A DNA stretch of 26,568 bases, from positions 1 through 26,568 of the IMG/VR virus record IMGVR_UViG_3300005581_000108; one strand, given 5' to 3'. The notes under the pieces were generated by a model, which was given only the letters and a program-made list of their open reading frames with translations, was not told the origin of the DNA and did no database searches. Positions 11,590-20,340 of this stretch are shown one piece after another; positions within the stretch are counted from its first letter, which is position 1, and each line of letters opens with the position of its first letter. A program made the position numbers and the translations under genes. Source of the stretch: a virus.

Positions 11590-13653
11590 ATGGTCAATTC
11601 AGATCTTTCTATCGTCAATCAGTATGACGAAGCTTATCTCGCCGCTTATTTAGCTTGGGATTCCTTCTTTCCCTTAGCTGAAAGAGATCTTAGGATGTAC
11701 CTTGGCGATCAGTGGGATGAAGCGGAAAAGAAAGAGCTTTTCCAGCAAGGAAGATCCACATTCGTATTTAATAAAATACGTCCAAGTATAAATATGGTGA
11801 CAGGCTATCAGCGTAAGCACCGTCACTCTTCTGTAGTTGTCCCCGTTGAGGGATCAGACCAACAAACATCAGATCAACTGACAAAACTCCTTTTGTACGC
11901 GATGCAATTTGGAGATGGTTACGAACTCATTTCTGATTGTTTTTCTGGTGCCTTAAAAACAGGCTGGAATCTTGCTAGTGCTTGGCTAGATTATAGAACT
12001 GATCCAATAGATGGGGACATCTGTTTCCGTAGAGAGCCTTATAACGCATTCATTTGTGATCCTTATTTCTCTAAAAGGGATATGTCAGATTGTGCTTATA
12101 TTTTGCGGAGAAAATACCTCTCAATAGAACAAACAAACTCCCTTCTTCCAGGAAAAGAAAATGAGCTAATAGAGCTCTATAATGTTGGATGGGAGAGGGA
12201 CGATAAATTCACATGGTTACCCTATCAAAGGCTCCCAAACGGCCAAAAGATGATGGCATACGATGAATTTTGGGTTCAGGGATGGGAAGATGAAGAGCTT
12301 TTAATAGACCGTCAAACGGGTGAAATGTCCCCTTTTGATGGAGACAGAAACATTCTATTCATTCGCCCTGAATTAGATATAATTACACGAAAAAAACCGT
12401 ACGTTTTACAACATATCATTGTCAATAACGTGCATCTTCTAACAGAGAAAAACCCGAATGGCTTAGATGAATACCCATTCGTTCCATTCTTTGCTATTTT
12501 TGAGCCAGAATCCGACCAGTGGATGCTCAAGGTACAATCGCTTATTAGGACGATGGTAGACCCACAAAGAGAGTCTAATCGCCGTAGATCACAGATGAGT
12601 GACCTTATTGAGAGTCAAATTAACTCTGGCTGGGTGGCTACAGAAAATAGTGTTGTAAATCCTCGGTCATTATTCCAAACGTCGCAGGGAAAAGTAATCT
12701 GGCGCACTCAAGATGCTGCACCTGGTTCATTAGAAAAGATTCCTCCTGCACAAATACCGCCAAGTTTCTTCCAGCTACAAGAGCTGTATGACAAAGACAT
12801 GCAAGAAGTTGCTAATATTTCCGCTGAATTGCTGGGTCAAGCCGATTCTGAACAGGATTCAGGCCTTAAAGTGATGCTCAGACAAGGAGCCGCTTTAGTA
12901 GGGTTACAAGATCTATTCGACAACTTGAGGTATTCTCAAGAGTGTCTATCTAGAAAAGTTTTAAAATTGATTCAACACTGGTCGCCGGAAAAGATGTCAA
13001 GAATTCTTGGCGAAGAGGTGTCCGAATCAATAAAAAACAAAGAGGTCTTAAAATACGATATTTCTGTTCAAGAAGGTGTTCTCACAAACACCCAGCAGCA
13101 AATGTTCTTTCAGCAACTCATCACCCTTAAAGAACTTGGCGAGCCTATACCTCCTGGATTACTTGCTCGTGTTGCGCCTCTACAGGGCAAAACCGAATAC
13201 ATGCAAGCGATGGATGAATTCAATAAGAAGCAACAGGAAGCACAAGACCAAGCTACTCAAATCCAGCAGCAGATTCATCAGACACAATCGCAACTATTCC
13301 AATCACAATCTATAGCAAACATCGCATCTGCAAAAGAGAGATTTACTCGCTCCGTAGCAAATCTAGGATTGGAAGACGAACGCGTAGCCCAAGCGGTAGA
13401 AAACCGTGCTGATGCAACTCTCAAGCGCACACAAGCTGCAAAGCAGATTGAGGAGATGGACGACGATAGATTGATCAAGCTATTGGATCTGTTTATGAAA
13501 TTAGAGGACTACAACCAAGCTCAAGAAGCTAAATTAAAATCCGACAATTTAATGGTATCGTCGCAGGTAAAAAACATAGTAAATCAACAGCAAGGAGCTG
13601 GGGTTGAACCTGGGCCTGTTGCTGGTCAACAAAGTCAACAATTAGGAGTTTAA
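11590..13653 (+). CDS. Portal protein, P22 gp1-like
   Basis: 687 aa, close in size to the P22 portal. The N-terminal region (WDEAEKKELFQQGRSTFVFN, then KIRPSINMVTGYQRKHRHSS) carries the family opening; the middle has the wing and stem region (MVDPQRESNRRRSQMSDLIE, ISAELLGQADSEQDSGLKVM). From about residue 540 the C-terminus is a long Gln/Ala-rich helix (QQEAQDQATQIQQQIHQTQS), like the helical barrel of P22 that reaches into the capsid and senses DNA filling. Twelve copies form the DNA channel. The ATG follows a short A+T tract with no good ribosome site, so the start is slightly uncertain. It is followed 2 bp later by a small head gene. Confidence 0.92.
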   Translation: MVNSDLSIVNQYDEAYLAAYLAWDSFFPLAERDLRMYLGDQWDEAEKKELFQQGRSTFVFNKIRPSINMVTGYQRKHRHSSVVVPVEGSDQQTSDQLTKLLLYAMQFGDGYELISDCFSGALKTGWNLASAWLDYRTDPIDGDICFRREPYNAFICDPYFSKRDMSDCAYILRRKYLSIEQTNSLLPGKENELIELYNVGWERDDKFTWLPYQRLPNGQKMMAYDEFWVQGWEDEELLIDRQTGEMSPFDGDRNILFIRPELDIITRKKPYVLQHIIVNNVHLLTEKNPNGLDEYPFVPFFAIFEPESDQWMLKVQSLIRTMVDPQRESNRRRSQMSDLIESQINSGWVATENSVVNPRSLFQTSQGKVIWRTQDAAPGSLEKIPPAQIPPSFFQLQELYDKDMQEVANISAELLGQADSEQDSGLKVMLRQGAALVGLQDLFDNLRYSQECLSRKVLKLIQHWSPEKMSRILGEEVSESIKNKEVLKYDISVQEGVLTNTQQQMFFQQLITLKELGEPIPPGLLARVAPLQGKTEYMQAMDEFNKKQQEAQDQATQIQQQIHQTQSQLFQSQSIANIASAKERFTRSVANLGLEDERVAQAVENRADATLKRTQAAKQIEEMDDDRLIKLLDLFMKLEDYNQAQEAKLKSDNLMVSSQVKNIVNQQQGAGVEPGPVAGQQSQQLGV

Positions 13654-13654
13654 A

Positions 13655-13846
13655 ATGAAATACAAGACAGCTAAAGAGCACAACATGGCTCCAATGAAGG
13701 GAATGAAGCAAGGTTCTGGAGTAATGGGACACGCCGGCTCCGTAAAACATATAGAGCCATGTGTTTTCCCAGATCAAGGAAAAGTAAAGATGGATACAAC
13801 TTCCGGTCGTGGATACGATAGTGAAGCTTGGAACTATAAATACTAG
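13655..13846 (+). CDS. Small head-region protein, hypothetical
   Basis: 63 aa. AGGAG lies 6 nt upstream of the ATG, 2 bp after the portal stop. The protein is rich in Gly, Met and Lys at the N-terminus (KEHNMAPMKGMKQGSGVMGH) and ends in an aromatic tail (GYDSEAWNYKY). No domain recognised. Small genes between portal and scaffold are common in P22-like phages with N4-gp56 coat proteins, so a minor head or assembly role is possible. Confidence 0.6.
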   Translation: MKYKTAKEHNMAPMKGMKQGSGVMGHAGSVKHIEPCVFPDQGKVKMDTTSGRGYDSEAWNYKY

Positions 13847-13854
13847 GATATTAG

Positions 13855-14214
13855 ATGCAACAAGTTGGTGAAACATCACAGGCAATAGTAGAAGACGATG
13901 AGAGGGAAGTTGATAGAATTCTTCGACAAAATTCATGTCATAAAGAACCTTATTGGATCGTTATCTATGCAAAACCAACTAAAACAATGGTTGATGGAAA
14001 ACACACGATGCTAAGGTATCGTAAAGCTGTTTTCACTAAGCCAAATCCTCAAGTAGGAATGATCATCGCTGAAGTGAACAATCAAGATGGAACGATTGAC
14101 TGGGACATTTCTATGCCTGACAGGCCTTTTGATTATGGCGCGTTAGGTTTAGAGCAAGACTCCCATGTAAGAGTTTCATCAAAGATCAATCCACAAGCAT
14201 ATATTTACAATTAA
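13855..14214 (+). CDS. Hypothetical head-module protein
   Basis: 119 aa. The ATG has AGGA about 7 nt upstream and lies 8 bp after the preceding stop. A central beta-rich segment (PYWIVIYAKPTKTMVDGKHT, LRYRKAVFTKPNPQVGMIIA) precedes DGTIDWDISMPDRPFDYGAL. No signal peptide, membrane segment or catalytic motif. It lies between portal and scaffold, so it is probably a virion or assembly component. I do not recognise the family. Confidence 0.65.
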   Translation: MQQVGETSQAIVEDDEREVDRILRQNSCHKEPYWIVIYAKPTKTMVDGKHTMLRYRKAVFTKPNPQVGMIIAEVNNQDGTIDWDISMPDRPFDYGALGLEQDSHVRVSSKINPQAYIYN

Positions 14215-14279
14215 GAGCCGCCGTCTTTAACGGGCGTAAAAAAAGAAACCCAACCAAGAGCCGCCATCTTTAAAGGGCG
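14215..14279 (+). repeat. Two 22-bp direct repeats flanking the leader motif
   Basis: 14215-14236 and 14258-14279 match at 20 of 22 bases (GAGCCGCCGTCTTTAACG... and GAGCCGCCATCTTTAAAG...). Each can fold its CGCC against the terminal GGCG. The 21-bp spacer contains the A-run and the dispersed motif. The first copy starts at the base after the preceding stop codon. Confidence 0.8.
14245..14257 (+). repeat. Leader motif copy f (upstream of scaffold gene)
   Basis: GAAACCCAACCAA, followed by GAGCCGCCATC in place of the usual second half. It is 41 nt before the scaffold ATG and sits between two 22-bp direct repeats. Confidence 0.7.
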
Positions 14280-14298
14280 AATATACAGGACCCACTTA

Positions 14299-14964
14299 AT
14301 GGAACTAACCAATCCGGGCGTTTATTCTGAGGCCGCCGCTCAGGGAGTAGAGTCTCAACTCGACCAACAAAGCTACCAACAAGAGGCACCTGCGCAAGAA
14401 CAGCATGTGCCATTGTCTGCGTTACAGGCTGAGAGGAGAGAAAGACAGCAGTTGCAAGAAAATCTCAAGCTAATGCAAGACCACATTTCGCTTCTCCAAG
14501 CTAATCACGTCAGAAGTAAACCACCTGAAGATGATGGCCTAAGAGATGACGATGTTTTAACCGTAGGTGAGGCAAAGCGTTACCTAAGTGAACAAACACG
14601 TAAAACGGATTCTGAGCTTGCAGAACTTAGAATGCAACAGACCTACTCCGATTATGCGGAGATAGTGAAAACATATCTCCCTGAAGTTTTAAAGGAAGAC
14701 CCAGAACTAAGGGACGAAATTCAGAACGCTCGGAATCCATTCAAACTTGCTTACAAACTAGCTAAGAAATCAGATGGCTATCAGAAATTTAAACGCGATA
14801 AGATGAGCAGCCCAGAGGCAACAAAAGCTATTGCAAATTCGCATAGACCAGGAAATCTTTCATCCGTTGGATCTGTCAGCCCTGCATCTCAAGTTAATTC
14901 ATACAAAAGCATGTCGGACGCCGATTTTATGAAACAAGTCCAGAAGAACTTGGGATACAGCTAA
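14299..14964 (+). CDS. Capsid scaffolding protein
   Basis: 221 aa. The protein is hydrophilic with a Gln/Glu-rich N-terminus, a coiled coil at about 38-70 (LSALQAERRERQQLQENLKL), a charged middle (EDDGLRDDDVLTVGEAKRYL) and a short C-terminal helix (MSDADFMKQVQKNLGY) that would bind the coat protein. This composition and its position directly before the coat gene fit phage scaffolds, which guide procapsid assembly and leave before or during packaging. AGGA lies about 9 nt before the ATG. There is no protease motif, so it is probably recycled and not self-cleaved; this is inference. Confidence 0.8.
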   Translation: MELTNPGVYSEAAAQGVESQLDQQSYQQEAPAQEQHVPLSALQAERRERQQLQENLKLMQDHISLLQANHVRSKPPEDDGLRDDDVLTVGEAKRYLSEQTRKTDSELAELRMQQTYSDYAEIVKTYLPEVLKEDPELRDEIQNARNPFKLAYKLAKKSDGYQKFKRDKMSSPEATKAIANSHRPGNLSSVGSVSPASQVNSYKSMSDADFMKQVQKNLGYS

Positions 14965-14987
14965 TTTTTAAATAACGAGAAAAAATC

Positions 14988-15929
14988 ATGGCAATTACAA
15001 CCGTATCAGTGTTGCCTCCCGCAGTAAGAGAGTATTACGACCGTTTACTCTTGATGACTGCCTATCCAATGTTGGTTCATACACGTTTCGCACAGAAGCG
15101 CGTATTACCAAAGAAGATGGGAGACACCATTGTTTTTAGAAGATATTCCAGACTGTCAACAGTACCAATTCCATTACAAGATGGAATAACACCACCTGGA
15201 GCACCTCTAAGTGTTACAGATATCAAAGCACGCGTAGATTTCTACGGTAACTTCGTAATGATCACAAATCAAGTCGAACTTACTGTTGAGGATAGAGTTC
15301 TTAACGAATCTTCACGTCTACTTGCTCAAAACGTTGGTCAGACTATGGACGAAGTTACTAGAGACGTTCTTGCTGCAACAAGCTCAGTACTTGCTTGCAG
15401 TAATGGATCTAACGGTAACACTCCAACAGAACTAACTAAGACTGATATTGACGCAGCAGTAAAAACACTATTAGGCAACGACGCCGAAATGATTTCCGCT
15501 GTAGTTACGGGAACTAATGCGTTTGGAACAACTCCAGTACGCCCAAGTTTCTATGCCTATATTGATACAGATCTTCTAGATGATTTAGAAGCTGTTTCAA
15601 ACTTCGTCAGTTCAGCAAACTATCCTAATCAGAACACAGTTCTGGATGGGGAGTGGGGATCAACTGGAAACGTAAGATGGTTATATACAAGCGTAGGAAG
15701 TGTTTCTAGCGCATCTCCTGCTGTATACAATAACTTCATTATCGGAAAAGAGGCCTACGCTGTAGTTAACCTAGGATCCGAAACTGGTGAGTTTTATATC
15801 GAACCGCTCGGATCAGGAGGTTCTTCTGACCCATTGCATCAGAGAGGGACAGTCGGATGGCAGCATCCTTTTGTATCCCGTATCTTGAATGATGCATTCA
15901 TGTTGAATCTTCAAGCAACACATAGTTAA
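14988..15929 (+). CDS. Major capsid protein, N4-gp56 family
   Basis: 313 aa. The N-terminus (PPAVREYYDRLLLMTAYPML, then HTRFAQKRVLPKKMGDTIVF, RRYSRLSTVPIPLQDG) and the strand pattern GNFVMITNQVELTVEDRVLN are typical of N4-gp56-type HK97-fold coat proteins. The C-terminal half holds the A-domain strands (SFYAYIDTDLLDDLEAVSNF, GNVRWLYTS) and the ending QRGTVGWQHPFVSRILNDAF. It forms the icosahedral shell on the scaffold encoded upstream. The ribosome site is weak (ACGAGA), unusual for the most abundant protein; strong expression may rely on transcript level or coupling to the 23-bp-distant scaffold gene. Confidence 0.92.
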   Translation: MAITTVSVLPPAVREYYDRLLLMTAYPMLVHTRFAQKRVLPKKMGDTIVFRRYSRLSTVPIPLQDGITPPGAPLSVTDIKARVDFYGNFVMITNQVELTVEDRVLNESSRLLAQNVGQTMDEVTRDVLAATSSVLACSNGSNGNTPTELTKTDIDAAVKTLLGNDAEMISAVVTGTNAFGTTPVRPSFYAYIDTDLLDDLEAVSNFVSSANYPNQNTVLDGEWGSTGNVRWLYTSVGSVSSASPAVYNNFIIGKEAYAVVNLGSETGEFYIEPLGSGGSSDPLHQRGTVGWQHPFVSRILNDAFMLNLQATHS

Positions 15930-15940
15930 AGGAGAATCAC

Positions 15941-16534
15941 ATGAGCCAAACCAAAGTCCTTAACTGGACAAACCCAGGAACAGCAGTAGCTCGCAATCTT
16001 GATTGTGGGTTTACAGTATCCGAAGTAACAACGGTAGACGTAACAAATGGCGGATCATTCTATTGGAACTCCGCTATGGACGCAGCATCTTACCTTGATG
16101 TAGACGCTGGAACCATTACCACAAGCAACGGTTTTACTCCGCTTGCTCAAGGTGCGGTTTTCGGTGCAGCTATTACCAACTTCACATCAGCTAACCCTGG
16201 CGTGATCACAGCTTCTAATATTGCAGCTGTTGGTATTGTTGCCGGCGACACCATCAAAGTAACTGCGGTTGCTGAAGCAGCTACTGGAACATCAAAGAAC
16301 GCTGAATTTACTGTAGCTTCAGTGACAGCAACAGCTATTACTCTTGTTGAAAGCACAGCAGCTTACGCCGTGTATACCTCTGGTGGATTTGTTACTCGCG
16401 TATCAGATACAGCCGGGGCCCAGGTAGCTACAAACAACGTTGGTGTTCGCGGTGTAATCGCTGGAACTGGCGTCGTTGGAGCAAACAGTGCGGTTATGGT
16501 AGCAGTCTGTAAGAGTGTAGAAAACGTAACATAA
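15941..16534 (+). CDS. Capsid decoration / cement-like protein
   Basis: 197 aa, Ala/Thr/Val/Gly-rich and almost wholly beta-predicted, directly after the coat gene with AAGGAG 7 nt before ATG. The N-terminus (MSQTKVLNWTNPGTAVARNL) and the C-terminus (GVVGANSAVMVAVCKSVENV) look like one small fold. Residues about 65-150 (ITNFTSANPGVITASN, AGDTIKVTAVA, EFTVASVTATAITLVESTAA, YAVYTSGGFV) look like an inserted beta domain. A related ending also occurs in the gp10-like protein (TYTSGG). A surface-decorating role is inferred from position, composition and the terminator right after the gene. Confidence 0.72.
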   Translation: MSQTKVLNWTNPGTAVARNLDCGFTVSEVTTVDVTNGGSFYWNSAMDAASYLDVDAGTITTSNGFTPLAQGAVFGAAITNFTSANPGVITASNIAAVGIVAGDTIKVTAVAEAATGTSKNAEFTVASVTATAITLVESTAAYAVYTSGGFVTRVSDTAGAQVATNNVGVRGVIAGTGVVGANSAVMVAVCKSVENVT

Positions 16535-16554
16535 AACTCCTCCGTTTATGTTGT

Positions 16555-16587
16555 GTGGAGGGGGATAAAATCCCCTCCACGCTTTTT
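16555..16587 (+). terminator. Strong rho-independent terminator after capsid genes
   Basis: GTGGAGGGG (16555-16563), 8-nt loop, CCCCTCCAC (16572-16580), then GC and five T. The perfect 9-bp G+C-rich stem should terminate much of the transcription, giving high coat and decoration mRNA relative to downstream tail genes. Confidence 0.93.
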
Positions 16588-16612
16588 AATCAAAAAATAA
16601 GGCCCAAAAGTA

Positions 16613-16948
16613 ATGACCAGACAAAGAACAAGCACACCAGAAGCAGCACCGATGCCCTTCAATGTAAGAGCCAATGAAAAAGAATGGCTCGATGAAGAAG
16701 TCACAGTAGAATTTATGAATCTTGAGGAACCAGGTCTGATGCAAAAATTTGCATATGGATCAACGAAGAACCCAAAAACATATATTCTTATGCATGGTGG
16801 AAAATATAAACTTCCAAGACACCTTGTAAATCATATCAATACAAGAGAAATTCCTAACTGGAAGTGGGTTCCAGATGGAACTGGCTCATTAAACAAACAA
16901 ATGGTATCTAAAACACCGCGTTTTCAATGTAGAGAAGTTTACGCGTAA
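16613..16948 (+). CDS. Conserved-looking head-module protein, unknown role
   Basis: 111 aa. The pattern VEFMNLEEPGLMQKFAYGST, KNPKTYILMHGGKYKLPRHL, and NHINTREIPNWKWVPDGTGS ... RFQCREVY is one I associate with small proteins next to N4-gp56 coat genes in other phages. It has no membrane segment and mixes strands with one helix (LPRHLVNHINT). The ribosome site is poor (AAAAGTA). It is the first gene after the capsid terminator and before the adaptor gene, so a minor head or connector component is likely. Confidence 0.68.
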   Translation: MTRQRTSTPEAAPMPFNVRANEKEWLDEEVTVEFMNLEEPGLMQKFAYGSTKNPKTYILMHGGKYKLPRHLVNHINTREIPNWKWVPDGTGSLNKQMVSKTPRFQCREVYA

Positions 16949-16962
16949 TTTTGGAGTAGGTC

Positions 16963-17823
16963 ATGACCTGGCAACTTGCCGATATCAGGAAAAAAGTTAG
17001 ACAGATCACGGGTAGATTTAGCTCAACGCAACTGACTAATCAGCGGTTAGATGAGTATATAAATAACTACTATGTGTTTTCTCTTCCAAATGAGCTGAAG
17101 CTAGAAAGAGAGCATACATTTTACGAGTTCAACACGACACCTTTGACTCGTGATTATACCTTCCCCTCAGGTTATGTTAACTTTGAGCCTCCTGTATGGC
17201 TAGATGGGTATGACCTACTATTTTATCAAGATCCAACTGTTTGGTATCAAGAAAATCCACTTCAAATAGCACGGTATTCTGTAGGTACAGGAGATGGAGC
17301 AACATTTAATTATATATTCTCTGTTAATCCAAGCATCGTTCCAGGCTCTGCAATTATTACAGATAATAATGAGACTGGGGTTGACGATTCATCAGGTGCT
17401 TTTACTGGAGATGTTACAGGGACTATTGATTATACAACTGGCGATGTAGATGTAACGTTCACTACTCAGCCAGCAAGTGGTGAAGCCATTGTATTTTCAT
17501 GGGAGCCTTATACAGCATCTAGACCTACCTCTGTCATGTTATATAATAACGTATTCAGGTTTAGCCCTACACCGGACACGGTCTACCGTACCAGAGTTAA
17601 GGCATATCGCCTTGAATCAGAGCTTACATCAGCTACAGAAACGCCAAGACTAGAAGAGTGGGGTCCTGCAATTGCTTACGGTGCAGCCCGTCAAATAGTT
17701 TCAGATTTTGGTGAACAAGATAAATACGCGGAAATTACCGCTCTATATGACGAACAATTAGCTTATATCATGCGACGCACTCATCAGAATCTTCTGAATG
17801 ATCGTGCTCGCCCAATGTTTTGA
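16963..17823 (+). CDS. Head-to-tail adaptor, P22 gp4-like, with inserted beta domain
   Basis: 286 aa. The N-terminus (ADIRKKVRQITGRFSSTQLT, then NQRLDEYINNYYVFSLP) and the C-terminus (EEWGPAIAYGAARQIVSDFG, YDEQLAYIMRRTHQNLL) are the helical parts of the gp4-type adaptor that binds the portal. Between them, residues about 110-185 carry an extra beta domain with the pattern SIVPGSAII, TGTIDYTTGDVDVTFTTQPA and EAIVFSW, a module seen in other phage tail proteins. GGAG lies about 7 nt before ATG. The P22 homologue is about 166 aa, so the insert explains the extra length. The lysozyme-like activity reported for P22 gp4 cannot be judged from this sequence. Confidence 0.8.
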   Translation: MTWQLADIRKKVRQITGRFSSTQLTNQRLDEYINNYYVFSLPNELKLEREHTFYEFNTTPLTRDYTFPSGYVNFEPPVWLDGYDLLFYQDPTVWYQENPLQIARYSVGTGDGATFNYIFSVNPSIVPGSAIITDNNETGVDDSSGAFTGDVTGTIDYTTGDVDVTFTTQPASGEAIVFSWEPYTASRPTSVMLYNNVFRFSPTPDTVYRTRVKAYRLESELTSATETPRLEEWGPAIAYGAARQIVSDFGEQDKYAEITALYDEQLAYIMRRTHQNLLNDRARPMF

Positions 17824-17832
17824 GGTAATCCA

Positions 17833-18387
17833 ATGGCAGAGTCAGACTGGGATCCAACCCAACCACTAACTACAACAAAATTACGACTTGTACCGTCGGT
17901 TATCACTCCTAATTGGGATGCTATTGAAGATGGTGATGTTCCTCATGTTAAAGTGAGATTGGCAGAACAGGCCGGAAACCCAACTAATGAAGCTAATAGA
18001 GCATTTCTATATGCAAAAGAAGACCCTAGTAATGGATTTACAGAAACATTTGCCATCAATAGCAACGGAAGCGTAGTACAACTTACACGTGGTGTGCCAA
18101 CGATTTCAGCATCTGGATATGTATATCTTCCTGGTGGCGTGCTCCTGCAATGGGGAACAAATGCAGACGTTTGGAACGGGACACCAACAATTACATTTCC
18201 CCTAGCTTTCTCTGCTGCGCCGTATTCGATTACAGCTAATACAAAAACGGCAGGATCTTCTGCAAGGGCTTTTGTAACGGTTGGAACACTTACCACGACA
18301 ACATGGACGCCTACTTTATACGCAGATGGCGGAACGGTCGCCGGTACTTCTAGAGATTTGTATTGGATGGCGATAGGGCCTGCCTAA
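17833..18387 (+). CDS. Head or tail fibre with gp53-like C-terminal knob
   Basis: 184 aa. The first 90 residues form an attachment and shaft region (TKLRLVPSVITPNWDAIEDG, TFAINSNGSVVQLT). From about residue 92 there is the gp53-like tail-fibre domain: ASGYVYLPGGVLLQWGTNAD, then TITFPLAFSAAPYSITANTK, and the closing LYWMAIG. This domain forms the distal trimeric knob of several fibres. GAGGT lies about 6 nt upstream of ATG. Its place between adaptor and stabilisation genes suggests a fibre anchored near the portal vertex. A host-binding role is inferred. Confidence 0.78.
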   Translation: MAESDWDPTQPLTTTKLRLVPSVITPNWDAIEDGDVPHVKVRLAEQAGNPTNEANRAFLYAKEDPSNGFTETFAINSNGSVVQLTRGVPTISASGYVYLPGGVLLQWGTNADVWNGTPTITFPLAFSAAPYSITANTKTAGSSARAFVTVGTLTTTTWTPTLYADGGTVAGTSRDLYWMAIGPA

Positions 18388-18405
18388 GAAATAAATAGGG
18401 ATTAA

Positions 18406-20340
18406 ATGAGCGCTTATCAACCTTTTCTTATTTCTGGGTTTAAAACAGGATTAAGCACTGATGTAGCCACATGGTTACTACCACCAGATGCTTTTCCTAC
18501 TTTAGAAAATGCATATCTTAAAGATGGCGTCATTAATAAGCGAAGTGGATCTCAATTCTTTGCGCAATTCGTTGATAATGTAGGTGATACAACAAATCAA
18601 ATTACTGGCATATATGAATATGTTGGATTAAGCTCCGGAGCTAAAGAGACGGAACTGTTGTTCACAGACACCAAGAGAATGTGTCGATACAATGCCGTAA
18701 CTGAGCTGTGTGAAGCAATAGACGTAGCGGATATTTTTTCCTCATCAAACTATAAATGGTTTGCTAACTTTGGAATTACGGGATCAGTTACTCAAAACCG
18801 CCTATTCATTACCGACAATAATCCAACCGGAGCTCCTCCAGCAACTGCAATGAGGACATATAGCTTTAACAGCGCAACGACAAGTGATTTTCTTCCTCAA
18901 TATGGTGCCTTGGCTAGCGATGTTGCTGTTACTTGCCTGTTAATGTTTCCAATTAAAAATAGACTTGTTCTTCTTAATACAGTAGAAGACTCAGGGACTT
19001 TGCTTAGAAAACCACAAAGAGCGCGTTGGTGTGTAGCCGGCGACCCATCTACAACAGCCAATCAATGGAGACAAGACATTCCTGGAAATGGGGGATTTGT
19101 TGATTGTCCAACGGCAGATTTTATTATAGGAGCTGCCCCATTACAAGATTATCTCATCGTTTTTTTCAGTAACTCAACATGGTCATTAAAACCAACTTCT
19201 GACCCAGCCCTCCCGTTTAGATGGGATCGAATCAATAACTATAGAGCTTGTGACGCAACATTTTCCATCATTCAACATGATAAGTATGCAATTAGTTTTG
19301 GTAAGACGGGAATAATTGCTTGTGATGGGATAGAGACAAATAGAATCGACAACAACATTCAAGAATTCGTTACGAAAACAGTAACTCAGTCTAATTTTAG
19401 TAAATTATATTCGGCAAGAAATTATTCCGAAAGAAGATCCTGGACGTTATTTAACTCTTCTGAAAACGCAAATAGCGAGAATGATTCGGCGTTAATTAGA
19501 TCGGAAGAAGAGGGATCATGGTCTGTTTTCAACATAAAGATGTCATGCCTTGGGAATGGTGCATCAGAGAAAGACTTTCGTCTATCAGATTTCACAGGAG
19601 ATTACGACTATGATTTCAATGACTTTTCAGAAAATGAAGATTTCATAAGTTACTATGCACAAAATGATAGTAGATTGTTTTTCGGCGGTGATTATGAAGG
19701 AAGGATTTATCTATTAGATGCTGGTAATAGCGATGACACTGCCCTAGGAGATGATAACGACATTTCAATGGAATTGTTAACGGCAGGATTTAACCCATAT
19801 CAACCGCAAGGGATAGAGGCACAGTTAGGATATGTTGATATTTACGTTGACCAAAGCGTTGGCGGCGAATTAGAAATAGGGTTTATTCAAGATGACAACG
19901 TAACACCTTCTTCAACAGAAACAATCAATCTAATCCCACAATTTGGATGGTTAGCAGACGTTCTTTCTATATCAAAAGCTAGTACATGTCGCGTAACAGC
20001 TATTAGCCATGGAATCTCCACGGGGACAGAGGTTCATATATATGGCGTAAAAGGAATGGTAGAGATAAACACAGGCCCATTTACTGTCACCTATATAGAT
20101 GAAAATAATTTTGATCTTCAAGGTGTAAATTCCACAGCTTATACGACATATACAAGCGGTGGGACGATTTCTGAAATCCCGACTTCGTATAAGAATACTC
20201 AGGTTTGGAAGCGTGTATATTCAGGAGCTATAGGGTATTTGCATCAGTTGAAAATTACCAACACAGGTAAAGATCATAACATACGCATACACGCAATTAA
20301 ACCATGGTTTAGGGCCGTTGGAAGTAGGCAATTGTCATGA
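18406..20340 (+). CDS. Tail/DNA stabilisation protein, P22 gp10-like
   Basis: 644 aa. The N-terminus (FLISGFKTGLSTDVATWLLP, then TLENAYLKDGVINKRSGSQF) is the family opening of tail stabilisation (gp10-type) proteins. The middle reads as a beta-propeller-like body (LIVFFSNSTWSLKPTSDPAL, FGKTGIIACDGIET). Residues about 522-591 appear to be an inserted module (STCRVTAISHGISTGTEVHI, then FTVTYIDENNFDLQGVNSTA, YTSGG) like the FCCH-type domain found in phage tail proteins. AGGGA precedes the ATG. The next gene overlaps by 4 bp (ATGA). The protein should close the portal channel below the adaptor and hold the tail tip. Confidence 0.85.
   Translation: MSAYQPFLISGFKTGLSTDVATWLLPPDAFPTLENAYLKDGVINKRSGSQFFAQFVDNVGDTTNQITGIYEYVGLSSGAKETELLFTDTKRMCRYNAVTELCEAIDVADIFSSSNYKWFANFGITGSVTQNRLFITDNNPTGAPPATAMRTYSFNSATTSDFLPQYGALASDVAVTCLLMFPIKNRLVLLNTVEDSGTLLRKPQRARWCVAGDPSTTANQWRQDIPGNGGFVDCPTADFIIGAAPLQDYLIVFFSNSTWSLKPTSDPALPFRWDRINNYRACDATFSIIQHDKYAISFGKTGIIACDGIETNRIDNNIQEFVTKTVTQSNFSKLYSARNYSERRSWTLFNSSENANSENDSALIRSEEEGSWSVFNIKMSCLGNGASEKDFRLSDFTGDYDYDFNDFSENEDFISYYAQNDSRLFFGGDYEGRIYLLDAGNSDDTALGDDNDISMELLTAGFNPYQPQGIEAQLGYVDIYVDQSVGGELEIGFIQDDNVTPSSTETINLIPQFGWLADVLSISKASTCRVTAISHGISTGTEVHIYGVKGMVEINTGPFTVTYIDENNFDLQGVNSTAYTTYTSGGTISEIPTSYKNTQVWKRVYSGAIGYLHQLKITNTGKDHNIRIHAIKPWFRAVGSRQLS

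Noticed and set aside
13529-13936. 135-aa ORF on the - strand
   Set aside because: Antisense to the portal end and two small head genes, all with good ribosome sites; no coding character.
17851-17875. AACCCAACCA match early in the fibre gene
   Set aside because: Inside coding sequence (DPTQPLTTT), without the second half of the motif; probably chance, so not counted as a leader copy.
17943-18296. 117-aa ORF on the - strand
   Set aside because: Antisense to a fibre gene with a clear gp53-like domain.
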